DNA from: Setaria digitata
Lineage: Eukaryota; Nematoda; Chromadorea; Rhabditida; Setariidae
Assembly (NCBI GenBank): GCA_003640385.1
Contig: RCAB01000058.1
Location: 1-64,000, forward strand
Length of the DNA stretch: 64,000 bases
Reading direction: 5' to 3'
Below, piece by piece: positions 13,101 through 23,992 of the stretch. The notes below the pieces were generated by a model. That model was not told where the DNA came from, searched no databases, and saw nothing but the letters and a program-made list of their open reading frames with translations. Both the position numbers and the translations under genes were made by a program. Each line of letters opens with the position of its first letter. The first letter of the stretch is position 1.

Positions 13101-16100
13101 GAATCCATGATCAAATAATAGTCAAGCGCCATTTTCATCTCATTTACATAAGAATATGTAGTCAAATTACGATTAAATTTCCACTCCAATTTGCTCTCTC
13201 TGATGTAATGAAATATTGACTGAAAATACTAACAAATTTAGTGTAATTCTTCTGCTATAAATAATATTTCAGCTAAAATTAAGTTTTATTAAAAGTTTAA
13301 TAAACAAGAAACAAGAGATTTTGGATAGCTTCACGAACATTGCTAAGAAGAAGTTGACTTATTTGATTTAAAGATTTGTTATCAGCTCTGAATGCCGTTG
13401 AAAGTCCTCTAAATAAATTTCTTTATTGGAACAATTTGCATTTCTCATGTGAAGAGATCGGCTTCCTCCTTTTTGCTAATGAAAGACAGGGCGGAGTAAT
13501 TCAGTTTTTAAGGATGATGAAAATAAACAAAAAACAAAATTTTAAATAAATTTCTTTACTGGATATAAAAGTTTCACGATTGTTTTTGTCGAAATTCTAG
13601 AATGAAATGGAAGATGCAATCGCACACAGTTGCACTTTTTTCCTTGAAGAAATAGGCAAAAGAAGAGAAAGAAAATGAAACTGCTGCAGTTTGTTGAAAT
13701 TGAAAGTCAAAAATAGAAGAAGGCTCTAGAGACGAATTCATATTCATAAATTATAGAGCAGTTGGCCTCTTTTATCCTGAAATTGTATTCTTGACCTTCA
13801 TTTTCTACCTCAGCTTAGATCACAGCTTGAAAAATAAACAAAGAATCAAGTATTTATTCCTGACTGATGGAAGTATTAAAAATTTCACTTCCATAAATTA
13901 AGCATTTTCGAAGCTGAAATACGTAATCATTCAGAATATATGTACAAGTAAGCCAAGCTATAGGATGCCACAGCTGAAGGACTGAAATTTCCTTCTTTAT
14001 GGATTGATTTTTTTTTTTTTTTGAAATTCCTTAAATTAATCAAAAATTATTGAAAGACCTCATTATAAGAGATTTTTGAGAAACTAACTGTACGAATTTT
14101 TTCATTCCAGACAAACGATGTATAGAAAGAACTCGCGAATTCTTCGCAGACTGAGCAGGTAAGTAGGTTACCTTTGTTTTCGAAAGTAACGGTTTCAGAA
14201 ATCTTTGCTTATAAAAGGTACGAAGATGCAAAAGCAAAGTTACTCGAGTTTCGACGTTTCATTTGAAACTGAATTTTTGAAAAGTTCCATGCCATATTTT
14301 TAGGCTATATGATTGGGAAATGGATGAGTACGGTGGTTTACGTCCAGTAATTGAATCAATTAAAGGAAAGCAACAATATCAACGACATTATTCTCCTTAT
14401 CATCGTTCAGCATTCTCAACGAGTGATAAAATAAAACGTCAACAGAATTGTGCCAATGACTCATTCATCTTGGAAACCATTCTCAAAAAATACAACCGCC
14501 ATAAAATTCCAGGAGATTCGGTGATTGTTCAGGTCGAAGTTTGGGTACAAGAAATCACAACAATCAGTGATATCACCTCAGATTTTCAAGTAAACTTAAT
14601 TTTGTCGTTTAGTTTCAATTGCAGTTGTCATTGTTTGTGAATGTAAATCTATGTGACAGCAATTTAGGAGTCAGAAGTAAATTACACTTGATTAATTAGT
14701 ATTATTACTGTGAATGACACATACAGCTTCTGTGCTAAGACCTTCAGAAAATTTGAAACGAACAGTAATGAAGTGGTTTAGAAATAGCTTAGAAACGCAT
14801 CTGATCATAAATTTCGAAGCGAAATTTTAATTAAATTCTTTTTCGCTTATTTATTCATTTACTCTCTGGGTTGAGTGAAAAACTTGACCATACTGAAACT
14901 TGCTTATAGCTGGATATTTACATCAGTGAGATGTGGCTAGATCCAGCCTTAGATTACTCCTGGATGCAGCCTTGTAAATATAATTTATCGCTGAACAGTG
15001 TTTTATTGGAAAAACTTTGGACTCCAAATTCATGTTTTATCAATTCAAAAACTGCCGACATTCATCGAAGCCCATTTCCGAACATTTTTTTGATGATTTA
15101 TTCAAATGGATCAGTATGGACCAATTACAGGCTCAAATTGCAAGGTATGTCTTTTTTACAGATTTAGTTTTAATCTTGACAAAGTCAATAATGATTCTGC
15201 AGAAATATATGAAATTTTATGCATTTAACTTGTAAACCCTGCTTATATTTATAGTTAAAATTTTTTGGTGTGTTTAATTTTAAAATATATCTAACTTCAA
15301 CCTTAAATTTTTGCTTAAAATTTAAGCAAAAAATTTTAAATAAATATACGTGGTAAATTAGAACTCTGAGCTTCAAATGGCATAACTTTCAGAGTTTTTT
15401 TCTTTTCTGCTGTAGAAAATAAGCTTAAATTTGACATACTTAGCTTACTTTTATTTAATAGTGTTTGCTTGAGGCTATAAACAAGGATAATAAAAAAGAT
15501 TGTAAAATTTCCAAATACTAGGAATAAAAACTGAGAATTGGATCGCCCGACACTCAAAGCCATAAATTTTAAAAGAAAAATATCAATTTCAGGACCGTGT
15601 ACCATGGATTTAACGAGATTTCCCTTTGATAATGTTACATGCTCGCTTACTTTTGAAAGTTTCAAGTAAGTACTTACGAGCATTGTAATTTTAAAATGTA
15701 TGCCATAACTATTATTTCATGAATTATGTGATTGCTTAGACACTAATAGTCCGCTGAGAAATCAGGATAAACAAGGCATATTTCAAAAAAACAAAAATGG
15801 ACAAAAGGAAATTTACTGCCTGCAAAATTTGATCTATGTGCTTAGTGCTAATTAATTATTGAAGCAATATCCTTGTTAATGAATTTCTTTTTTTTTCTTT
15901 TAAATGCTTTAGCAGCATGCATAAAGTTTTCCTCATTTTTTTCTGTCTTTTTAAATGTTGAAATAAAGTGAAGAAATTCTGAAACTTCAACATTCATTCA
16001 CTCACCTGTGACCTTTCTTGGCCAGAAGTTTGAGTCTTAATAATTTGAACAATGCTTCGGCATTCTTGCAACTTTTTCTTTTTTCTTTAATCTAGCTATA

Positions 16101-18141
16101 ACACTGATGAAGTTCAAATGGTTTGGTCACCACTCGGTGTTTCAAAAATGCGGGAAAAAATGGAGCTAGCGGATTATGAGCTTACCGGTATTGAGAATCT
16201 CAGGAAAACGGAGGTTACTTGCATATTATGTTATCAACAAGTTAAACATCATCAGTCATCTGCAAATTGTTTAATTATTTTAAATAAAATGCAGGAAAAA
16301 CTCATTTTTTAATAAATATAAGCATCAAATCTAATAAAGGCCGAAAAATAATTGTAGTTAAAAGTCTTTTTCTGTCAAAATTTACACTTAGGGAAGTTTT
16401 CTTTAGCCTTATCCTGCCGGTTTTTGGCATGAATTAACAATGAAATTTCATTTTAAACGACGAGCTGGTTGGTATATACTACAAGCGTATCTTCCAACTT
16501 ATCTTACTATTTGTATATGTAAGTAACTTTTTATCCTATCTTTTGAATTTTTTCTTATCAACAAACAACAAGGGTTTGATCATCAACTTATCACTAAATA
16601 TCATTGAATTTAACATCTATGATTAGTGTCAAGGCTGGCATCTCTTCAGAACTGTTAAAAGAAGATTTAATCTGAAAAATAGCATTTTGTGTAAAAACTG
16701 TGTTATTTTATCGAGTGTTCTAATTTAGCTTGGATCTCATTTGCGCTTGGCTCGAAGGCAATACCAGCCCGAACGATGCTGGGTGTCAACTCACTTCTTG
16801 CAATGACTTTTCAATTTGGCAACATCATAAGAAATTTACCACGGGTCAGCTATGTTAAGGTGTGTTCTTTGTCTAGAAGTGTCTTTCTTTTCTCAGCTGT
16901 AAAACTGAGGCGTAAATTATTTTGTCCTCTGAAAGGTTGCTAAATCCACTAATTCTCCAATTCTTTTTCTAGGCAATAGATGTTTGGATGCTAAGTTGTA
17001 TGACTTTTGTGTTTTGCTCATTGCTCGAACTTGCTTGGGTTGGCTATTTGAGCAGGGAAGAATTGGACACGCCGAAACAGGTAACAGCCAAGGTATCACC
17101 AACGGTTCATCATGACGATGACAGTATCAAGTTAGCAACAGCACCACATTATGATCAGTATGAAACGAATTCCATACTTCTCAGGTAGACTTTTCCTCCT
17201 CAACATATCTGGTCGTGAAATATGCTCGAGACTCTCGAGAACTTCTTTCTCATACTCAACATTTGGCTAAATTTAAACAAATCAAATCAGCATAGGCAAA
17301 TTAATTAACTTATCTCTTTTAAGCTTTCATATTACAGACGAAGAGCAGCTGCTGAAGAAGAGAATGCACTAATAAGCCTTGCACGTGGTAATGATTACGG
17401 TTATATACCGCCTGGCTACGGCCTCAACGACCACTTAAAAGCAACTATGGCCTCAATAGCTGGTCCTTGCGGTTGTCTACAAGAGGAGCCAACAGCTGTG
17501 ACAAAATCCTACTCTCCCATTCCAACGTCGTATGATCCTATCGGACACTCTCGACAAAGGGTACATCATCTTCTAACATAGACTTGACATTTTATACCAT
17601 TTACACTTAGGTCATTCTAGCATGGCAACTGATTTCCCGGCTAAAAAAAATTTAAGAACATTTCTGCTAGTAGTTTATGCATTATTCATTGCCATCCTCT
17701 CTACGACTAGTTCAGTCTTGCTGCTAATTCTTCATATTAGTCTTATTTCTTGCTAGTTAGCTCTGTGTAAGACAGTGGCATTCAGCCTTTTGAATTATTT
17801 CAGTGCAATTTAAAAGTCTCAAACTACTAAAAACTTGAAATAAATCAATAGTGTACGTCGTGTAAAATATTTCCTACATGAATGGAATTCGATGAACGTT
17901 ACATTGATATTTCTCATCACTTTTGAAAGACAGAATTGCACAAAAAAGTAATCTTGTTGATTCATGTTAAGTGTACTGTTGAAGTTCAAATACAAATTTT
18001 TTTTAAATTCAAAAATTTTTCCAAGTGGCATTTTTTCAGGAACGAGCAACGCAGTATATTGATAAGTTATCAGCAATATTATTTCCGACGCTATTCAGTG
18101 TCTTTAATATTGCCTACTGGTACCATTACCTCAAGGACTGA
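10183..18141 (+). CDS. Cys-loop ligand-gated chloride channel, GABA-receptor-like (GAB-1/LGC-37 type)
   Basis: Pentameric neurotransmitter-gated channel subunit of the plasma membrane. Eleven exons join in phase: 10183-10256, 14111-14158, 14304-14589, 14910-15144, 15593-15665, 16096-16213, 16407-16518, 16729-16859, 16973-17184, 17338-17560 and 18040-18141 (537 residues). Seen: signal peptide ([15 protein letters not shown]), ligand-domain motif WLDPALDY, Cys-loop with 13 residues between Cys217 and Cys231, M1 near 299-321, M2 beginning [12 protein letters not shown] near 328, M3 near 355-383, a long intracellular loop, and M4 (about 514-535) ending at residue 537. The Pro-Ala-Arg at the inner end of M2 marks anion selectivity. 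Exon 1 is joined across a 3.85 kb intron and is the least certain part. AATAAA lies at 18196-18201. The ligand cannot be proven from sequence; GABA is the family inference. Confidence 0.88.
11375..11458 (+). repeat. Three-unit imperfect tandem repeat, period 28
   Basis: Units begin at 11375, 11403 and 11431. Units one and three share an identical 18-mer (AAATATTTCCTATTGAAT); the middle unit is diverged. It lies in the long first intron of the channel gene. Confidence 0.6.
15304..15338. repeat. Near-perfect inverted repeat
   Basis: Arms of about 16 bases (left TAAATTTTTGCTTAAA, right its complement with extra A/T) flank one central base. It sits in the intron after channel exon 4 (15145-15592) and could fold into a hairpin. 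Confidence 0.75.
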
Positions 18142-19653
18142 TGAAAATTCTCCAGTAGAAAATCACCGATGAGTGATATAGGCTATTGTTATATCAATAA
18201 ACAGTAGTAACCATATTAGTGGTGTTAATTTTTCTTTTGTTTAAGAGTTAGGGAAGACCGAGGGTTATGTAGACTAGTAAAATTAGCAGGGAATCTACAA
18301 TGTAACAAGATTCAGGTGGTACTGAAAAGCAGTTATTCTCTCCTTCGTACAAGTTTAACTGAAACGATATATCAAAATGCTATCATTTCATCACACAGAT
18401 GTCGTTGCTCAATATCCAGGCATAATTAAACAATGATTATTGGTTTATCAGTTTATTTCAGTTCCATTTCAAGACTTTTTCATTTGCACCATCGATAGCA
18501 TTATTAAAAGCTTTTTCACGACACAGCATCTGACCTTCACATTATCATCCTTTTACCTTTTGCTACTGATAAAACGTAATTTTGTCAGAAAATTATAAAG
18601 CTATTGAAAACAGCAGAAAGTACTGCCTTATTTTCGAGCTTTTCTTTTATTTGAAATGTTTCGTTTCCGTTTCCTTTTCCTAAATAGTAAGCTTGTTTGC
18701 CGCTGATAATATTCAGCTGTGAACTTTTATCTTACTTCGACAAGAGAATATAGCAGGAAGTTGAGAATTCATTAAGCCAACAATGCAATGGAAAAATTTG
18801 CTCAATTGTGGAAGTTTTTCGATTAAGACCATCATCATTCTAAATAGTCCACAATTACAGAAACTTGGAATGAAAAGTCTACACGCTCAAATGCATTTCA
18901 CTTTTCTAGTTGTTAGTCTTTTATAAACATCTCTCAAACTATATATTCACTCAGGCTTCATAATTCTACGTTTCTAAAAAAAATAAAAACTATCGCAAGA
19001 CGAAAAGAACAAAAAAGAAAACAAAAGAAAAAACAAAACAAAATTCAATTTGCGGAAAATAATGAACTTGAAAGATCGAGCAGTCTAGTTCTATGAAATT
19101 AAAAAATGAGCCTTAGTTAATGCAGCCACTTAAACTACTCGATAAAAAATACACTTATTTTCAAATGGCTGATAAAATTTATTGATAAAATAAGCAAATT
19201 TTCGTTAGTCTACAATATCTTTGTTGAAGAAAAGATGATATATATTCTATCTGAACAATTTTGCTACTTCTTTTTTTAATTAAAAATGCAGTAAGTGATA
19301 TCAAGTTTGATTAAATTGCTATAAATTCATTAAAAAAAAAAATCACATCAATTATTAACAAAAAAGTAAGCCAAAGCAATTTTATTGAATTTTAGTCATT
19401 TCTTCTAAATTTCGATAATTACATTCAGCACATATACGTTGAATTCAAGTATACGTTGACTACTTCGCTCTAAGTTCTATTATTATTCCGCGAAATTATA
19501 AAGTCCCTGGAGATTTCTAAAAGGAAATGTTTGAAGACATAACATTCAATGCTTGTATTTTTTCTGTCTAATGAAAAAAAAAAAAAGGAAGAACTTTCGT
19601 GAAATTCTCGATGTCACAGTGGTCACTCCTGCATTTGGCACTAATTCTGCGGC
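18142..19653. other. Intergenic between convergent genes
   Basis: Contains the channel's probable poly(A) signal at 18196-18201 and the 3' flank of the minus-strand gene ending at 19654. AT-rich, with A-tracts near 19009-19040. No ORF with coding character. Confidence 0.5.
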
Positions 19654-20924
19654 TTAATTATCAAGCGTAACGCTTCGCTGTAGTATTTTAGGACGATTCT
19701 TTCCAGGACACTTGTCATCTTTTCCATCCGCTTGAATTATAACAGCCCAATCGTAACTCGCCGTTGTAAGTGTTGATATATCGCAATGTTGAGGTAATTT
19801 GTATACCTTACGAACACGTTTCAAACGTTTCACTGTTTCGCCTGGTCTCGATACATCCCTGAAATAATGTTTTCTGTGAATTTAAATTTATTTTAACTGC
19901 TCAGCCTTTCTGTCCCGAGCATCTTAAAAAGAACGGGAATTCAAAATGGCATTGCAAAATCTTATTTTTCAGTCATGTTTCAAGGTGGGATTTTGCTTTG
20001 TCCAGAATCGCAAAATTCTTTAATATTTCTATTTTTGTACTAAAAAAAAATTTTGAGAAATCACAACTACCTTGAAGCATTGAGGACCAGCATATTAAGA
20101 TTTCGCAAAATTTCAATTTCAAGTCGCCAGAAGTAAGTTCCAAAGAAACTGTTATTGCAAAGACCGATAATGCAACTGAAGTTTGACTCTGATATCTTCT
20201 CGAACTTTTTTAGCTAAAATTTATATACTCTTTAAGTTTCTTGTTTTCAAGAGAACAAACAAGAAATTCCGCCACATTACAAATGTATTTTGCAATTTTG
20301 TCTTATCATCGTATAATCTTCAACTTTTCAACTTTCATTCTAATCGAACAATGAACTTATCTATAAATTGATATTTAACCAAGTTCGAGGCGTATAGCCA
20401 ACTTTGCCAAAATCAAATAGTCATATAATTAAAATAGCTAAATACGGAATAATATTAAGTATAGAATAAATAAACCAAAAATCCTTTGAAGAAATAAATA
20501 TACCGTTCCTCTGGATTCCCCAGTACCACCTTGATTGAAAGGTAAGCAAACAAAGAACTTTTGAGAAGAAAAGAATCCCTTCGCCATACGATCCTCACTG
20601 AATGGCCAATCCCAGACGAATGCTTCAAATGATGCACTGTAATCGTTTTTATCATTGTTATCATTTGTTGCAGTCCTGCAAATGATAACCTCGCAAAGTT
20701 AGGACAAATCACTGCGAAGAAGAATAGCTTCGGAAATAAAAATTGAAATGAGAAATGATAAGATTTTGACGGAAATGTAAAGAGCATAAAAGATAGTGCG
20801 AAGTAGCTTACATTTGTGGATAATGTTTGACTGGTATAGCGGTATTGAGAAGCGATGTTTCCAGTTTCTGGATCACATCAACTGACGTTTCTGGAATTGT
20901 CTGGGATTTTTTTAACGGTGCCAT
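19654..20924 (-). CDS. Unrecognised protein, possibly a divergent HSP20-like fold
   Basis: Four exons join in phase: 20812-20924, 20504-20675, 20071-20213 and 19654-19858, giving 210 residues from MAPLKKSQTIPET to RSVTLDN. A CAG acceptor at 20956-20958 lies 31 bases before the ATG with no upstream exon, which suggests trans-splicing. The middle is beta-strand rich (SSQKFFVCLPF, FFGTYFWRLEIEIL, NLNMLVLNASRD), and VRKVYKLPQHCDISTL resembles the RKYxLPxxVD segment of small heat-shock proteins. This is the only family hint, and the classic C-terminal I-x-I motif is absent. The exon chain is convincing; the function is not known. A nematode-specific protein is the main alternative. Confidence 0.62.
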
Positions 20925-22533
20925 TGCAGGTAGTGTTGAGGTAATGTTGTAATACCTGAAAATATATGAAAATTTAGAGTGAAAAGAAGAAAAATAATTT
21001 AGGTGACGGTTATCACAAAAAACAGTCAAAGTGACATAGACGTGAGCTGAGCATACGTAAGAAAGCTTGTTGATTAGCGATAAGCGTGGAAGTGACGTGT
21101 GAAGACGTGAGAGGTTCTTCTAGCAAAACAGCAAAGTTCGGTTTTAGAAGCAAAAGCAAGTTTGCACCGACCTGTCAACTGCACTGAACATTGTAGCATT
21201 TGTTTTTCACATGATGCATAATATCAGTATGTATGAAATGTATCAATAGCTTCAAACTACTGATATTGATTATCCAAATAAATGATAAGAATGATTGTTG
21301 CCTGATAAATCAGAATCAATTTCTTCTGTAAAAATTGGACAGCCTTAAACTACATGACTGATAAAGCATCAGCTGCATTTTCAACAACGATCTAGATGAA
21401 GTACACAAACTAAATGTTTACCCGAAATATTAGTTAGTAATGACAAGCTATTAACAAACACTAAGAAAACAGCTGCTAGGCACAGAAAGCTTCACCTAGT
21501 TGTTTATGCACTGGGTGGGGTCAAGTAAGATTAACACATTCTTTTCACTCTAAAAAAGCAATGCTCATTTTGGCCAAAATTTGGGATGAGCCAAGTGAAG
21601 AAGTGCCAGGTAGTGTTTTCTCAAAAAGTAAGCATTTCGATGCCACAGCCACATTTTACAACTTTCCTCTTTTTTTAACTGAGAACTGAGTCTTATTAAC
21701 GATCGGGAATTTCAGTTTAGCAAATCATTTCTCCTCCAGTTTTCATAAGTAACAAGTCGGAATCCTTTCTCTGAATCAACTCGTTCAGAACATCAAACTT
21801 TTGTCACAAAACCAACCAACTGACACAAAGAACAGTCAAGGTTGACATAATACTAGCAGCACATCATACTTCTACGAAATACTCAAATAAATATGTGTGA
21901 ATGACCGCATGCAACTTGTTCAGTTGGATCAGACCTTTAGACATATTATAAATCAATAATTTAATCAATTTCGATCATTTTATAATGTTTTGAATTTACG
22001 AACTGGTTAGGTTATTTGTGCTTACGTCTAACTGAGCAGGAAGAGACCTTTCAGATTTATCGAAATTAGCATAAATGAATGTTTTTAGAAAAGTGAACAT
22101 ATTTCAGAATGTGTGTATTCTAATAATCATGCTATACGGACTTGATATCTATGAATCTATTGTAAGTTCTTTACAAACTAAGCATAAACGAGGTCAAAGG
22201 TAAATGATGCTAATGAGCAATGATGAAACATAAATATGAAGAGTATAGCTAGCTTATCATGTACAATATTTAAAGTAGCAAGCAACGTTTGATCAGGTAG
22301 ATGTCTTAGTCTATCTAAAGACTATCAGATGGATGTTTTAATCTATCTAAAGACTAGGTGGAGGATGAACGAACTAGTGTCCTGTTTTCTCCTTTAACCA
22401 TCCACCTCTCTTTTACACAGAAATCAACGATAACTGCTCACGTGACTGGCACATGCGGTATTATTGCTCATTAAAATATCAATTAGCAGCAAATGTTGCC
22501 TAGCTGAAATTTACTGAACTGAAATGAAATGAA
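20925..22533. other. Intergenic, no gene seen
   Basis: Non-coding 5' flank of the minus-strand gene. Apart from its acceptor at 20956-20958 and the short tandem repeat at 22292-22355, I see no structured feature. Confidence 0.5.
22292..22355 (+). repeat. Two-unit tandem repeat, period 32
   Basis: Units 22292-22323 and 22324-22355 differ at a few bases and both end in CTATCTAAAGACT. The first also contains TAGTCT and AGACTA as small inverted arms. Confidence 0.75.
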
Positions 22534-23586
22534 ATGGATTTGATTAAAAGGAAGCACAGGTCCTGCGTCACCTCTTGGCTCTTCATCTTGCAGTTCAAAT
22601 GGTCAGCACGATTGGGCCCAGCATTTTGCGCCCCACTTTGCTTGTCGGCTTTTTTCACACCAACACCGCTGCGGAATATTGCATTTTGGGTGGCATTTGT
22701 GAGCATTCTGTGTTGTGTCTGTGTTCATACAGCTCATCAGCGTAACAATCGTTACTTACTTATACCATTTGTACTCCTAAAAGTAAGCAATCTCTTGTTG
22801 AATTAGTTTAATAGTCTTTGATACCTTCGTTATCTTATCATATAAGCTGATAATTCAACAAAGTTTGTCGCTAAATTGATGTGCAGACAGGTAGTGCTGG
22901 AGGAATTCCCAGTGATTCGTTCTAGTTCATCCAGTGTCTTCCTGATAAATTCAAAAAATTTAATTGATAATATATCACTTTTAGTTATTACTTTTCGTAT
23001 TTCTATCGCTAGTGAGTTTCTATGTGATGACAAAACATATGCCGCCACCATTAATTGATCATCTAAAAGATATCGATGAATTATTTGATTCATATTTGCA
23101 TTTCAGTACGGTTTCTTCTCAATTTTAATTTTGATTTTGTGGAAAAAAAGAGAAAAGTAAAAGAAAGATGGAATTGATGAAACGGTTCCAAATATGCTAA
23201 GTCAGTGACAGTCATTATTAGGGGCTTTGTTTTAATCTCTTATTTTGCATTGATTTAAATGACTTGAAGCTAAGCTAAGAGTTTGTTTAATGCTGGTAGT
23301 TTTGATAAAAGTTTGTTGTAAAAAATTTTATGCTAAATGCATCAACAGCCGTCGAAAGAATGGATGACATAAAAGAGATGTGAAAAGATTTTAATTAGCT
23401 AACTCATTAAAATTTAAAGCATTTGTTGCGATGTTCAATGGATTCCTAACTGCTCAATGTATCTTGTTTATGTATTTGGCCCTTACAATTGTTTACGACA
23501 TCGATTATGTTCGTCACTTCGATGCGGAACGGAATATTCGACAACAAATTGAGGAGGAAGAGGAGAATGACGAGCTGGAGGAATAA
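22534..23586 (+). CDS. Nematode multi-pass membrane protein, partly resolved
   Basis: Two segments look coding. A first exon ending at 22782 (CTAAAA before GTAAGC) contains a hydrophobic helix FWVAFVSILCCVCVH, a basic turn and LLIPFVLLK. A last exon of about 23399-23586 encodes a helix AMFNGFLTAQCILFMYLALTIV, then an acidic tail ending EEENDELEE. The shape recalls four-helix nematode membrane proteins of the LAPTM/DUF7027 kind, but that is inference. The first exon ends in phase 0 and the last needs phase 1, so at least one exon between them is unresolved. A short candidate from 23107 (YGFFSILILILWKK) does not fit the phases. The ATG at 22534 is provisional. Confidence 0.42.
22830..23093 (-). 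CDS. Hypothetical 87-residue ORF
   Basis: An ATG-started frame of 87 residues, hydrophilic and mixed helical (MNQIIHRYLL to VELSAYMIR). It lies opposite the unresolved part of the membrane-protein gene. No family is recognised and no splice acceptor clearly precedes it. A chance ORF is at least as likely. Confidence 0.2.
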   Translation of the reverse strand: MNQIIHRYLLDDQLMVAAYVLSSHRNSLAIEIRKVITKSDILSIKFFEFIRKTLDELERITGNSSSTTCLHINLATNFVELSAYMIR

Positions 23587-23992
23587 CTAACGAAGATGTT
23601 GTTTTGGAGATGTAAAATTCTGATTGAAGTAATTTAAATTAGTAGAATGTTTAGAAAGCACATCTTTGCTGTACAAATAACAAGATGTGAAATCGTAAAC
23701 ATTTTGACAAAAAAAGAAGGAATGATCAGAATATGATAAGACAATATGATGCTTTCATTCGATGATATAAAGGGTGGAAGTGATCGAAATGCAACATTAA
23801 CTCGTTTTAGTTAATTGAAATTGGCTAATTATTTGAAGCGTAAATTTACTCATTACATTCAACATTCGTCCATTTTTTTTTTGTTTTTTTTTTGGGATTT
23901 AGCTGACAGGACAAGGAAATTAATCATCTAAAGGAGCATTGGAATGGTTGGGAGAATCCAAAAGTTGATTTTATATCACTGAACTGGCGTAA
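23587..23992. other. Short spacer between convergent genes
   Basis: Holds a T-rich run near 23873-23892 and the 3' flanks of both neighbouring genes. Nothing else is seen. Confidence 0.5.

Noticed and set aside
22876..23058. Plus-strand 60-codon ORF as the missing membrane-protein exon
   Set aside because: Its phase does not fit either neighbouring exon and its translation is not membrane-like.
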